64,000 bases of DNA, taken from positions 496,001-560,000 of the forward strand of contig NZ_JBCFYD010000001.1 in NCBI RefSeq assembly GCF_038594945.1, given 5' to 3'. This document shows, in pieces, positions 19,901 through 26,844 of this stretch; position 1 is the stretch's first letter; each line of letters begins with the position of its first letter. The translations under genes and the position numbers were made by a program. The notes beneath the pieces are model-generated. The model was not told the origin of the DNA and did not search any database. It saw only the letters and a list, made by a program, of their open reading frames with translations. The stretch is from Fodinibius sp. Rm-B-1B1-1. GTDB lineage: Bacteria > Bacteroidota > Rhodothermia > Balneolales > Balneolaceae.

Positions 19901-21207
19901 AGATCGGAACCATTGAAAACAACTTGTCTTCCGACGGCAAACGCATTCCCCGGTTCCGCCACGAGCTGGCTTTGGAAGTGCCCAAAAATAACGCCAATGG
20001 CCGGGTGCTGTTTAACCTGATTCCTGATCCGAACGCACCTAATCGAAGTTTCTACAACAAGATTAAGTGGAGCTCCATCAAGCAGATGGCCGGCGACCAG
20101 CTAAATAACCAATTTGGCTGGGGTATGGATGAGCCCGTCCAATCGGGCCAAAGCCTGGCGGGCAACAAAGGGAATATTATTGCGGACGAATCTGACTTTT
20201 ACGCCCATTACGAGATAGATATCGAGGCCGAAAAACAGAAAACGGGCCACGACGAAGCCGAAGTAACCTACGATCAGATCAAGCAGCAGCTGGGCATGTA
20301 CAAGACCGAGCGGTGGCTGCCGATTATCAAGCGTAAGCTGGCGGGGCTCTTCCTGGCCCTGGAACGAGGCTGGCAGCAATCGGCCCAGGCCCGTATTCAA
20401 CAAATCACCTCAGAGCTGAAACGATCGGAGAAAACCTTGCGAGAACTGGAGGCTACCCACCAGCAAACCCAAAAAGAGTTGGAGCAAGCCCAATTGGATC
20501 TCACCTCCAACCAAAACACCGTAACCAAATTGCAAGATGTGGTCAATGAGCTGGTCAAGACCAAATTTTCTGACCGTACGGAACTTTATGAAGAACTGAA
20601 TCGGATAGCTCCCACCTATGGGGTGAAAGGAACCGTTCGCGTGCGTGAGGTTGGTATTTATCGCGATAGTTCACCGGAGGAAAAAATACGCCCGAATCGA
20701 TCTAGTAAACAGACAACGAAATCTCTCCCCATGCCTCTGAAAACCTTATTTGGCGACCCACTGGTGTACGCGGGCTCCGTTGGTGAACTGGAGTTTATTG
20801 ACACCAAAGGATTTATGCAGCGCATACTTTCTGAGGATGAGGATCTAGCAATGGTTATCGACGCCGAGGGAACCACGCTGTTTGCCTTCCCGACCCAGCG
20901 CATGAAGCTTCTAAAAGGAGCCTTTGACAACGGAGATGCCGAACAGATGTACCAGGAGTTCCACCATTTCCCGGCCGACGGCTACGACTACGAACTATTT
21001 CCACCGGCTGATGCTGACCTCGTCTCCATCGGTCACGCCGAGCGCATCATGTACAGCAGCGACAAGGTGATCTACTCGGGCGACAAGAAAGGAGACGACC
21101 ACCATTATTACCACTATTTCGACGACGGCAAGCGTCCTGTCTTTCAATATGGAGACGTATATATCATTACGAACCTGAATATTGACGGCCGAGGCATCCT
21201 TAATTAA
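13954..21207 (+). CDS. Giant 2417-residue fusion: RelA/SpoT-like domain, N6-DNA methylase, SNF2-type helicase
   Basis: Residues 24-36 hold DFDGDGIPNADDP, a calcium-loop-like motif. Residues 85-207 match the RelA/SpoT nucleotidyltransferase fold: GRVKSPYSVINKL (88-100), LTDMAGCMIV (122-131), GGYRAHHF (165-172), VEIQVKTQ (184-191) and HMPYK (201-205), with the catalytic-position D124 and E185 kept. A class I methylase follows, with LEPGAGVGNF (438-447) and motif IV-like GNVPFGD (501-507). The helicase has Walker A HDVGAGKT (1161-1168), DEAH (1331-1334), TATP, and motif VI QQRNGRGLRQG (1823-1833). Coiled coil covers about 1930-2290, and the C-terminal tail is unassigned. Methylase-helicase giants (DarB-like, polyvalent proteins) protect phage and plasmid DNA from restriction. 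The N-terminal RelA/SpoT-like fusion is unusual. Confidence 0.85.
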   Translation: MRDNPIVTPFEDITTEDYPGIFGDFDGDGIPNADDPNPQLAGDTETVEETKLTDEIKQLIELRGDYQQALDEVTSKLKGLQPEATVKGRVKSPYSVINKLRRKRIKGNIKQANPGELYTQGLTDMAGCMIVLSGQTELNQVVKQIVSGAIGEVFEHEDKYAEPVGGYRAHHFIVMAGEAGDIPVEIQVKTQRMAQIASAAHMPYKNGRLNTQRMNQLTDLAWQADQGDEQAASSIDSLLGNPEKLTSKLTTRENPSSDLQQLQESFTETVMKLALAFSLDKFPTEHREQALELFRDHGQVIGVDFNQVFSAAQQEAKKPEKEDDQSYQPSMDRPGEAKYGSRFSGIHLEKLAPIKLSKSERRKANEAALAVLEKEDRAITESDLDLLRRYTGAGGLGYGEDATGTERGLLNEHYTSYPLVKLIWDKLQTMGVDGGNILEPGAGVGNFAGFLPNRQTYRMLMVERSAVSSRIAGLLYPSQLVRHENFAQTDLSLYNLTGAIGNVPFGDIKIHTQRDPLAPLNPRIHDYFILKSLDALQPGGFLAVITSVGTMDKKDPAIRQAMVQRARFVGAYRLPSTAFKDNADTLVTTDLILFQKYPDVDGETHPDVSSELNQLFAYQDLAVSITEHKDQSYGAYYNPYYHKYPQQVLGEHIQGHDMQFLTRMGVKGQVDEALTGKVLGDGLRFPYPLPGKMPFYRIPDEGVRLETTRDYYAGNIVYHDEKFYEKQRHYFKPVTVGGSDKAGDGLRAKINSACQMLDKYDDFVTALAQDSKQKEPLRGEFKELLESHINSYGIPDEDEDIREVFRYDNRLYKLTTFVKRDPISGELVYADIIDADSMFNRNYVPAVSDSNDLAEIAMYGRSIGEELTLDFYQSTYKGGTASRTELTKAIENHPDFFYNPETNNYEFRYQYLAGNVRRKLEIAEDNQLEKNTEALKAVLPEWIDAYSITVDPRHIFTYLPTKVLTQWIKDELGYRDVHIGLVKDKADLGNRFYMKLRKGGRYIKNGEETADDWNQGWGETPFSKIINNYIQDSSFPLVFYDEDDNVLPNMTLKRAEEKGFTALIERSRAKQRTHNDQMLTRVPQKFNQWVRTKASTEIRELIEQAYNHEYNAHINPQFDGATLRVRGMSDTFYGVKDFAVYKHNRAVAEKLVWNGRGANCHDVGAGKTLSAIITSQVLLQQGACHKPMFVVPGKVQEKWVEEYAMLFPEAKILNMKMTGSERHKELTMAQLYNWDAIFIADHAFKSLPLSPSVQQNMYSERVEYFDQMIDSFDELIEEDDALSSTAKKSMVTRLEKMKEEWEAKLRNVASAKRLDTDIFFDELGVDALFFDEAHFYKNALGSAKAAKLGIAANKPSQRAEDALQKTKWLFSKIGFKNVFVLTATPVVNSPVEVWHMLNLCAPDLLEKYQIANLDNFINQFVREEEKIVKKTNGEYRTERVVAGYYNLPEMRAIIDEVMDIKSYDQLVGFYEKFPDLLKDDNGNLVKDEQGQTKVLKPKFKRPEAETKQQVIEPSEIHKLLFDDIILRADNILDCMRQRGCQTKDNFLVITGDGSKIATDLRVYDHSFAGVDGKFMKLGALVNNVTQSYTTRANPAPSRVPESIYGDYFSKVTSAPARENPNPYFGQPRHTLIKELKSLGYFEEVAGEIEATEGDLHAVPVGKQFLFNKIEKQRELLSDGSDAMEETFDRAVMIVEALSGTRENPAAPSFRNQIIFCDWISVEGQKGGSYHQLIKQELAKAGIPAKEIAIINGSIIGTNPKGGDYFVSSSDDKEALKKEVQDDFNIGKYRVLIGNQSIAEGMNLQKWTTDLHHMDVPYTPSQIQQRNGRGLRQGNQHGKVNIHFYLMKDSFDQYRLELVSKKQSWIDELFFGDGRETSADSEGESLEYEQMVAATNSDPRVKEFFQSKAQTKVLKARIDSLLSETQRLESSLGQASQDVTKRSERMESAIQREQALIDSKLPTSATEALDQGLIRIGWLDYSGEIGTIENNLSSDGKRIPRFRHELALEVPKNNANGRVLFNLIPDPNAPNRSFYNKIKWSSIKQMAGDQLNNQFGWGMDEPVQSGQSLAGNKGNIIADESDFYAHYEIDIEAEKQKTGHDEAEVTYDQIKQQLGMYKTERWLPIIKRKLAGLFLALERGWQQSAQARIQQITSELKRSEKTLRELEATHQQTQKELEQAQLDLTSNQNTVTKLQDVVNELVKTKFSDRTELYEELNRIAPTYGVKGTVRVREVGIYRDSSPEEKIRPNRSSKQTTKSLPMPLKTLFGDPLVYAGSVGELEFIDTKGFMQRILSEDEDLAMVIDAEGTTLFAFPTQRMKLLKGAFDNGDAEQMYQEFHHFPADGYDYELFPPADADLVSIGHAERIMYSSDKVIYSGDKKGDDHHYYHYFDDGKRPVFQYGDVYIITNLNIDGRGILN

Positions 21208-21225
21208 CCCTTATCGAACCGACCT

Positions 21226-21747
21226 ATGACCCAACGAATATTTGCAAAAAATCCAACTCACTTGGATGTAATCGAAAACCCAACAACCCCAAAACCTGCA
21301 ACTATGGCAAAACAACTAACAACCGAAAAAGCTGTCAGCGAATTTAAGCAGCAGCTTATCACTGCCGGATACATTGTGGGCGGCCAGGCAATTGGTGCGC
21401 AGCTTAATGGGCTGGCCGTACCCGCTATCCTTGGCGGAAGCTCGGCTACCGTCCAGCAAGCGGCCCGCGTTGGCCTCCCGCTCACCCTCGGCATGGCCTT
21501 TACCATGTTCACCAAAAACAAACACCTTCGTGGCCTAGCCATGGGACTCGGCGTGCAAGGCGTGATGGAGCTGATCAAGTTCGTCATGCCCGACTGGACC
21601 CCCTCCCAGGGCCTTATGGAAGGAAGCGACTACCTGTGGGATGAGGAGAACTTAACTCCCCAACCCACGCCACCAGTGCAACTTCCCGTGGAAACCGGCC
21701 ACGTCTCTCAAATCGAAACCGTATTTGAAGATACCGTGGAGGTGTAA
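21226..21747 (+). CDS. Membrane protein with NP-motif N-terminus, 173 residues
   Basis: The N-terminus has FAKNPTHLDVIENPTTP, two xNP motifs like those in the giant protein and the ATPase. Residues about 45-75 and 85-115 contain moderately hydrophobic segments (AGYIVGGQAIGAQLNGLAV; LPLTLGMAFTMF and GLAMGLGVQGVMELI), so two spans or re-entrant helices are likely. The C-terminal 45 residues are Pro/Glu-rich. A possible second start is MAKQLTTEK at residue 27. It lies between the giant gene and the capsid candidates, and may be a virion membrane protein. No family is recognised. Confidence 0.65.
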   Translation: MTQRIFAKNPTHLDVIENPTTPKPATMAKQLTTEKAVSEFKQQLITAGYIVGGQAIGAQLNGLAVPAILGGSSATVQQAARVGLPLTLGMAFTMFTKNKHLRGLAMGLGVQGVMELIKFVMPDWTPSQGLMEGSDYLWDEENLTPQPTPPVQLPVETGHVSQIETVFEDTVEV

Positions 21748-21854
21748 TTGGCAACCCATTTTTCTCATAGCTCTTGCTGACTAGGGACTGCCTGCGGGAA
21801 CAAGCAGTAGGCCACAACGGCCCCACTTACAACCCTTTTAACTAACAACGAACT

Positions 21855-22475
21855 ATGAGTAACCAAATTTCTAAAAAAGCTATTGTCCCCGCCAGCGCGC
21901 GCATCAAAACCTATTTTGATACCCAGCAAGTCACCCAAAACGGCGCTGTCGTTAACTTCTTTCCGCCCAACTCGACGCGGAAAATCACCCGCAACAATTA
22001 CGTAGGTAATCCCTTCCCGGGCGAACTCAAGCGACGTATCCTCGCGCTTTCCTTCGAGGTGACCAAGCAATTCATCGAGGACGATGAGGCCAACGGCATC
22101 GATGCCCGCGGGATCGTCAACTCGCTAAAAGATGCGGGCGTCATTTTACAGGCCGATAATGACAACAAAGAGTTCCTGCGCGTGCCCATCTCCAAGCATT
22201 CCAACTTTTCCGGCACCGACGTTCAGTTGGTAGCTGGCACGGCGAATACCGTAGATGCTCCGGTGGTCTTCAAGCGCATCGCTTCTCTTAAATCCGCTGA
22301 CGAGTACCGCTTGGCCGATCCATTCGATCTGGCGGTCAATCAGACCTTGTCACTGTCAGTTCACTTCGAGGACTCCTCGGTGTTCCCCAGTGACGAAAAC
22401 TGGACGACTTCTGGCCAAGGCTTGCTGTACCTGCGCGCCAGTATTGTCGTAGCTGAAATGAAGCCCGAAAAATAA
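21855..22475 (+). CDS. Candidate capsid protein (beta-rich, 206 residues)
   Basis: The protein has no membrane span and no enzyme motif. It is rich in short alternating strands (QNGAVVNFF, DVQLVAGTANTV, NQTLSLSVHF, LLYLRASIVVAEM), which looks like a jelly-roll fold of the size of single-barrel capsid proteins. It is preceded by a 107-base gap, unusually long for this block, and followed by a strong hairpin, consistent with separate high-level expression. It sits directly before a second beta-rich protein of 259 residues, recalling the small plus large capsid pair of sphaerolipovirus-type viruses. The assignment is by size, fold impression and context only. Confidence 0.5.
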   Translation: MSNQISKKAIVPASARIKTYFDTQQVTQNGAVVNFFPPNSTRKITRNNYVGNPFPGELKRRILALSFEVTKQFIEDDEANGIDARGIVNSLKDAGVILQADNDNKEFLRVPISKHSNFSGTDVQLVAGTANTVDAPVVFKRIASLKSADEYRLADPFDLAVNQTLSLSVHFEDSSVFPSDENWTTSGQGLLYLRASIVVAEMKPEK

Positions 22476-22482
22476 CCTCTCT

Positions 22483-22513
22483 AACCGGCAGCGGCCCGGG
22501 GCCGTTGCCGGTT
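22483..22513 (+). terminator. Strong GC hairpin between the two capsid candidates
   Basis: A 14-base-pair stem with one G-U pair and a three-base loop: left arm AACCGGCAGCGGCC at 22483-22496, right arm GGCCGTTGCCGGTT at 22500-22513. It lies eight bases after the 206-residue gene stop. It is followed by ATTCAATATTG rather than a full T-run, so it may be an attenuator or an mRNA-stabilising stem rather than a complete terminator. Confidence 0.6.
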
Positions 22514-22548
22514 ATTCAATATTGCTCTAATCCTTTAATACATCAGCG

Positions 22549-23328
22549 ATGAAGATTGTAAAGAACTTTATTCCACCAACCGAGTCCAGCCCCTTTAATC
22601 CGGCCAAAGCTATCCAGCTACAAGCTGGGGAAACCGGACATGTTATGATGAATGGCATGGGCGGAGAAAGTTTCGGCGTCCGAAAGATATTACCCTATGC
22701 CCCTAACATGAATAAGGTGTTTGTCTCCGCTCGACTTAATGAAGATCTGTACCTGTTTCGTGACCTACAGCTTGCTGTAGTCCACCGGCTTTTCCAGCGC
22801 ATCGATGGCCTGCTTGCTCCATTTATCATTCAGAAAAGCAACAGCCTCGTCTTTGAGCTTACCAATACCCACAGCGCCCCACAGACCATCAATATTGAAG
22901 TGATCGGATTCGATCATTTTGGGCTGGCTAAACTCACCGCGATTTACGAGGAAATCGGTTCCCCGATGCCACAACCACGCTTTTTGTATGGGCAAGCGAG
23001 CTTGCCGTCAGGGGCTGTGAATATTGACCTGGGTGTCAAGGCTAAGAGCATTGACGTGGAAGCCCGACGCCTGGCCATGAGCAGCGACCGACCCGGTGAT
23101 ATCACCGCCAGCCTAAAGGTATATAATACCACCATCCGCAATGAAGTATTTGTCGAGCAGCTCAATGATGAGTTCAGCCAATTCTATGCCAACGTGCCGT
23201 TTATCGTTGGTTCAAACATGCCATTTCAGGTGTATGCGTCCAACAAAGGCCCCTCGCAGGCCAACGTAAGTTTCCTCTGTGAAGCATACGCTGTCCAACA
23301 AGCTGATAGCAAACCACTGGAGGTATAA
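22549..23328 (+). CDS. Second candidate capsid protein (beta-rich, 259 residues)
   Basis: No membrane span and no catalytic motif. It appears to have two beta-rich halves: about 60-125, ending SLVFELTNTHSAPQTINIEVIGF, and about 150-255, ending ANVSFLCEAYAVQ. That pattern fits a double or paired jelly roll. It is near the size of large capsid or penton proteins of tailless membrane-containing viruses. It lies 74 bases after the first candidate across a strong hairpin, and three bases before the next gene. A structural prediction is needed to choose between capsid and spike base. Confidence 0.5.
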   Translation: MKIVKNFIPPTESSPFNPAKAIQLQAGETGHVMMNGMGGESFGVRKILPYAPNMNKVFVSARLNEDLYLFRDLQLAVVHRLFQRIDGLLAPFIIQKSNSLVFELTNTHSAPQTINIEVIGFDHFGLAKLTAIYEEIGSPMPQPRFLYGQASLPSGAVNIDLGVKAKSIDVEARRLAMSSDRPGDITASLKVYNTTIRNEVFVEQLNDEFSQFYANVPFIVGSNMPFQVYASNKGPSQANVSFLCEAYAVQQADSKPLEV

Positions 23329-23330
23329 CT

Positions 23331-23750
23331 ATGTGGAACGCCTTAATCGCATCTCTCTGCGAGCTGACCCAAAAGCTGGATACGCTATTGCTTGAACTTC
23401 GTGGTAATAATATCTCAGTGGGCTTGCAGGGAAGCAGGCGAATTGGAACCTCTATTTCGCCGGTATTAAAACAAACCACCAATCCCGTAAAATTGGTTAA
23501 CTCGAATCCGATGCGTCTGGGTGTCATCATCCATAATAGCAGCGATGGAGAATTTATGATTGCCCTGGATGAGAACCGTATTGACGGGCGCTATTATACC
23601 TTCAAACTCAAGCCTGGCGAAACGCTCCACATGGACGAACGCCAGTTCAAAGAACTCTACAAAGGTGGCATGATGGGCCTGTGGGATGAGGATTCCGGAG
23701 CCCTAGAAACCTCGAAAGCCCTCGTAACCGAAATCTTCTGGAGCGCCTGA
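23331..23750 (+). CDS. Virion-associated small protein, 139 residues
   Basis: A helical start (about 1-25) is followed by a beta domain. The stretch PVKLVNSNPMRLGVIIHNSS, later LKPGETLHMDERQFKELYKGG and MGLWDE, resembles small phage structural proteins in which a surface beta domain ends in an aromatic Gly-x-W segment. No enzyme signature or membrane segment is present. The gene is almost contiguous with its neighbours (2 and 1 bases). A minor capsid or spike-base protein is the best guess. Confidence 0.5.
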   Translation: MWNALIASLCELTQKLDTLLLELRGNNISVGLQGSRRIGTSISPVLKQTTNPVKLVNSNPMRLGVIIHNSSDGEFMIALDENRIDGRYYTFKLKPGETLHMDERQFKELYKGGMMGLWDEDSGALETSKALVTEIFWSA

Positions 23751-23751
23751 C

Positions 23752-24303
23752 ATGAGCGAAATTACCGGTAAAGAGTTTAGCGAAGGATTTAAAATGCGGG
23801 TCGTCAGCGGCATGCTGGTTGACGGCTCCATCCAGGTTTCGTGGGCTACCGGCAAAAAAGCCTCCTCCCAAATGGACTGGGGCTTGGATCCGGAAAATCT
23901 GGCTACGACTCCTGAATATCATCGGGAGCCGTCAGAGATGCTGCGTTATCATACGCTCTACTTCCCGATCACCTATCTGGATGCCCGGCACTATTTCCGG
24001 GTGCGTTCCAAGACAGCAGGTGGCCAAATTGGTCAATCTCGAATTTACTCGGTCATTACCCCCGACGATGTCCAGCGGACAACACAGTCTCCGACTGGCC
24101 AGGTCATCCTAGAACTGCAACCCATCGACGACCATGAAGATATCTTTTTCTGCTATCCGGAGACGAGTATCCGAGCGGACCACCAACCCGAAGCAACGTC
24201 ACAAACCCTAACGAGTGAACTGCACACAGATGAAAACGTGTCAGAGCTGACGGGAGCCGCCAGCAGCAATGCCACGACTAACCCCATTACCATTATCACC
24301 TAA
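23752..24303 (+). CDS. Fibronectin type III-like virion protein, 183 residues
   Basis: Residues about 12-105 have the layout of an FnIII or purple-acid-phosphatase-N type beta sandwich: VDGSIQVSWATG, a middle strand ending RYHTLYFPITYLDARHYFRV, and a closing SRIYSVITPD. The rest is acidic, polar and probably disordered, with a Ser/Thr/Asn-rich end. Such domains are frequent in phage surface proteins that touch host glycans. It precedes the spike-like gene by four bases. The start ATG overlaps a TGACATG context after the previous stop. Confidence 0.55.
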   Translation: MSEITGKEFSEGFKMRVVSGMLVDGSIQVSWATGKKASSQMDWGLDPENLATTPEYHREPSEMLRYHTLYFPITYLDARHYFRVRSKTAGGQIGQSRIYSVITPDDVQRTTQSPTGQVILELQPIDDHEDIFFCYPETSIRADHQPEATSQTLTSELHTDENVSELTGAASSNATTNPITIIT

Positions 24304-24307
24304 CTCC

Positions 24308-25759
24308 ATGAATACTATCAATCAAACTCTCTCCATTGGCACCCCGAAATCGGGAATGGACCTGTTTTGCAATGTTAGCATCGACGGGCAGCATCTGTTT
24401 CGGATGCACTGCGAGTCCTTCGTGGGCAACCTCCTGCGTGATGTCCACGGGATGATGCACGGCGGCAAAACCAATCGCCTGATTAGCCCCGGGGACGATT
24501 ACGTGCAGGATGGGAAGATTACCTCCCTGCATATCGTCAATGGGGCGCTGGAAATTTATAGCCAGTACTATCTGGAATACATATTTAACGGCATGCACGG
24601 GGTCAATCCCAACGGCGAGGAGCCGGTGTGGGTACATATCTGGGGATGCAGCTCGGTCCCGCAAATCAATGGCACTTGGCAGGTTGAAAGCACGCACGGC
24701 GACTATTATATCCGCCTCAAAGACGCTCCCACGGACATTGATCCCGCAACTTATGTCGCCGACCAGGCGCAAGTCATTGCCAAGCACTATCATCCCATTA
24801 CGACTACCGAAAGCTACTGCCCACCCTTTCGTGTCATTTTGCCAACTATTGGACAAGGCAGCCGCCCCGTAAGTATCTCTGATGTAGGGCTTCATAATCC
24901 CATTGACGCGCTGCTGGCTCGGGGCGCGCGATCGGTTTCGGGGGTGGTTACCGACCAGCAGAAAAGCGTCTTTACCGTATCGGCCCCATTTACCAACGAC
25001 TCCGGAGGTGACCTGGCTATCACAGAAATGGGACTGATGACACATATCAATGTCAACCGCCATGAAATTAACACTATTGCTACCCTCTATGCCCGTGACG
25101 TGTTGCCTGCAGCTCTGAACCTTCCAAATGGCAAAACGCTGACCTTGGATTATGAATGCCGTTTTGAGCTGGAAAACTTCAATCAGGATACTAACCTCAA
25201 TGGTTCCAACGGGGGATTCACCGCTGAATTTGTGGGAGCACTACGAAAACAAGCGGTCGAAAACACCAATACCAACTGGCGGGACCTGATGTGTATCGGC
25301 GGGGGGGGAACCTCAATGACCTCCCTAGAGCGCCGGGCTTCGGAAGTCAATAAAGGGTGGCACCTGGGACTCCGGCTGGGCCAAAGCAACAAATTTGTCT
25401 CTATGACAGACGCTGACCTTTCTCCCGATGCCACGCAAGAGACTCCTTATAACCTCGGAGGTATCATCCATGGCAGCGGAGACGGGGAGCTCATCCATCA
25501 CGGCATGCTCATTGACGACCAGGTGACGATTGATGAAGCTAACAATGAAGCATATTTCAACTTAGCTCGCGTATTTGAAAACCGGGGCACTACCGACATC
25601 ACCATAAAAGAGGTAGGTATTTACGCCAACCGTGGGGATGACTATGACGAATGGATTCCAAAGCTGGTAGCCCGCCGGGCGCTTGCCCCAGCCGACCAAT
25701 TTACCATCATGGCCGGACAGATGCGCAAGGTCAACTATAAGATCAAAATGGTTGTCTAA
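24308..25759 (+). CDS. Spike/fibre-like protein with internal duplication
   Basis: The start used is the ATG at 24308, just after the preceding stop. The 483-residue protein has no membrane span. Two parts resemble each other. Repeat A (about 187-288) has VSISDVGLHNP, FTVSAPFTNDSGGDLAITEMGL, then LYARDVL and a final Tyr-x-hydrophobic strand. Repeat B (about 364-483) has VSMTDADLSPD, FNLARVFENRGTTDITIKEVGI, then LVARRAL and VNYKIKMV. The duplication suggests two stacked beta domains of a trimeric spike or fibre. The N-terminal 170 residues would attach it to the virion. It overlaps the next gene by one base (TAATG). Receptor binding is inferred. Confidence 0.6.
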   Translation: MNTINQTLSIGTPKSGMDLFCNVSIDGQHLFRMHCESFVGNLLRDVHGMMHGGKTNRLISPGDDYVQDGKITSLHIVNGALEIYSQYYLEYIFNGMHGVNPNGEEPVWVHIWGCSSVPQINGTWQVESTHGDYYIRLKDAPTDIDPATYVADQAQVIAKHYHPITTTESYCPPFRVILPTIGQGSRPVSISDVGLHNPIDALLARGARSVSGVVTDQQKSVFTVSAPFTNDSGGDLAITEMGLMTHINVNRHEINTIATLYARDVLPAALNLPNGKTLTLDYECRFELENFNQDTNLNGSNGGFTAEFVGALRKQAVENTNTNWRDLMCIGGGGTSMTSLERRASEVNKGWHLGLRLGQSNKFVSMTDADLSPDATQETPYNLGGIIHGSGDGELIHHGMLIDDQVTIDEANNEAYFNLARVFENRGTTDITIKEVGIYANRGDDYDEWIPKLVARRALAPADQFTIMAGQMRKVNYKIKMVV

Positions 25760-26319
25760 TGGCCAGCTCAATTTCCTTGTCAACCGAACTTACCTACGTG
25801 CGCCTGCGCGGGCTAATGCCTTTCTTTACCGAAGCATCGAAGCGATATGGTATCCCTCTCATCTTGTTACTCGCTATCGCTTCCCGAGAAAGCCGAATGG
25901 GACTAGCCTTATCTGCTGATGGCACTGGAGATCATGGGAACGGCATCGGTATTATGCAAATCGACCGGCGATATCATCCTGAGTTTACCGACCGCCATAG
26001 CCCCTTTGACCACCAAGCCAATATTGATTATGGAGCCCAGTACTTGGCAAAACTTCTTCAGCAGTTTAACGGAAATACCGCCCGGGCCATAGCGGCCTAT
26101 AACGCTGGTCCAAATAAAGTACGGACCGCTATTTACGCGGGGCTACCTCCGGATTCGGTAACCACCGGCCGAGACTACAGCCGCGATGTCCTGCAGCGAA
26201 AACAGCTTATCGGCCAGCTACTCGGCCTCTCCAAAGCCGTTAGCCTGTCGGCGTACCTGCTGCCATTAAGTGCCGTAGCCTTTCTTACCTACAACTATAT
26301 CAACCCACAGAAATTATGA
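25759..26319 (+). CDS. SLT-family lytic transglycosylase with C-terminal hydrophobic segment
   Basis: Residues about 15-140 are a soluble-lytic-transglycosylase (goose-lysozyme-like) domain: LLLAIASRESRMG holds the catalytic Glu, GNGIGIMQIDRRYH is the GLMQ-type motif, and ARAIAAYNAGPNKVRTA is the closing motif. About 158-178 (VSLSAYLLPLSAVAFLTYNY) is a membrane span near the C-terminus. It would cut peptidoglycan glycan strands during virus entry or release. The start overlaps the spike gene stop by one base and the next gene overlaps its end by four. Confidence 0.85.
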   Translation: MASSISLSTELTYVRLRGLMPFFTEASKRYGIPLILLLAIASRESRMGLALSADGTGDHGNGIGIMQIDRRYHPEFTDRHSPFDHQANIDYGAQYLAKLLQQFNGNTARAIAAYNAGPNKVRTAIYAGLPPDSVTTGRDYSRDVLQRKQLIGQLLGLSKAVSLSAYLLPLSAVAFLTYNYINPQKL

Positions 26320-26807
26320 CCACTGATTCCCATTATATCGATGCCGACGAGACCTATCCGGAGGGTTTAGGACGCCTGCCCGCTATTCGACACCAAAGGC
26401 TACGTCCCGCTATTGAAATCAGGACGCCCGTCAGAACCGTTTCTGGTTCTCGAAGACCCTCTCCAAAACCCAGAATAACCCCCATTATGAAGAGGCCGGT
26501 TCTGGATCCGGTCATTGAACACCGTAGTCCCATTCCGGCCCCTCGGCCTGTCACGGTTAAACCGGCCAGGAAACCACCTGTCACTACGAACGTGAAGACC
26601 CGACCCAAACAGAAGTCAACGGCAAAAACATCTTCTCAAAAGAAGAAACTGGCAACTAAATCGTTCGCGCAAAGCAGCTCACCAAGTACCAACAGTGGTT
26701 TTCTGGACGGGTCAATAACGATCGGTGGCATGCAGATCAAGAAAACACACGCCGCAGCAGGTGGGGCAACTATATCCGGCCTGTTGCTCTGGAAACTTCT
26801 CTTTTAA
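26316..26807 (+). CDS. Basic Pro-rich protein with C-terminal transmembrane anchor, 163 residues
   Basis: Residues 25-125 are Arg/Lys/Pro-rich, with repeated IP, RP and KP dipeptides and no obvious fold, so they are probably disordered and able to bind nucleic acid. About 135-162 (IGGMQIKKTHAAAGGATISGLLLW) ends in a membrane span. A basic, flexible head on a membrane anchor would suit a protein linking the genome to an internal membrane. This is speculative. No family is recognised. Confidence 0.6.
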   Translation: MTTDSHYIDADETYPEGLGRLPAIRHQRLRPAIEIRTPVRTVSGSRRPSPKPRITPIMKRPVLDPVIEHRSPIPAPRPVTVKPARKPPVTTNVKTRPKQKSTAKTSSQKKKLATKSFAQSSSPSTNSGFLDGSITIGGMQIKKTHAAAGGATISGLLLWKLLF

Positions 26808-26844
26808 CTCCATTCAACGATAACCAACTCATTACAACTCTATC

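Noticed and set aside
13954-21207. NP motifs as 2A-type ribosome-skipping sites
   Set aside because: 2A peptides need NPGP with an upstream DxEx pattern. None of these NP sites is followed by Gly-Pro, and 2A skipping is a eukaryotic phenomenon.
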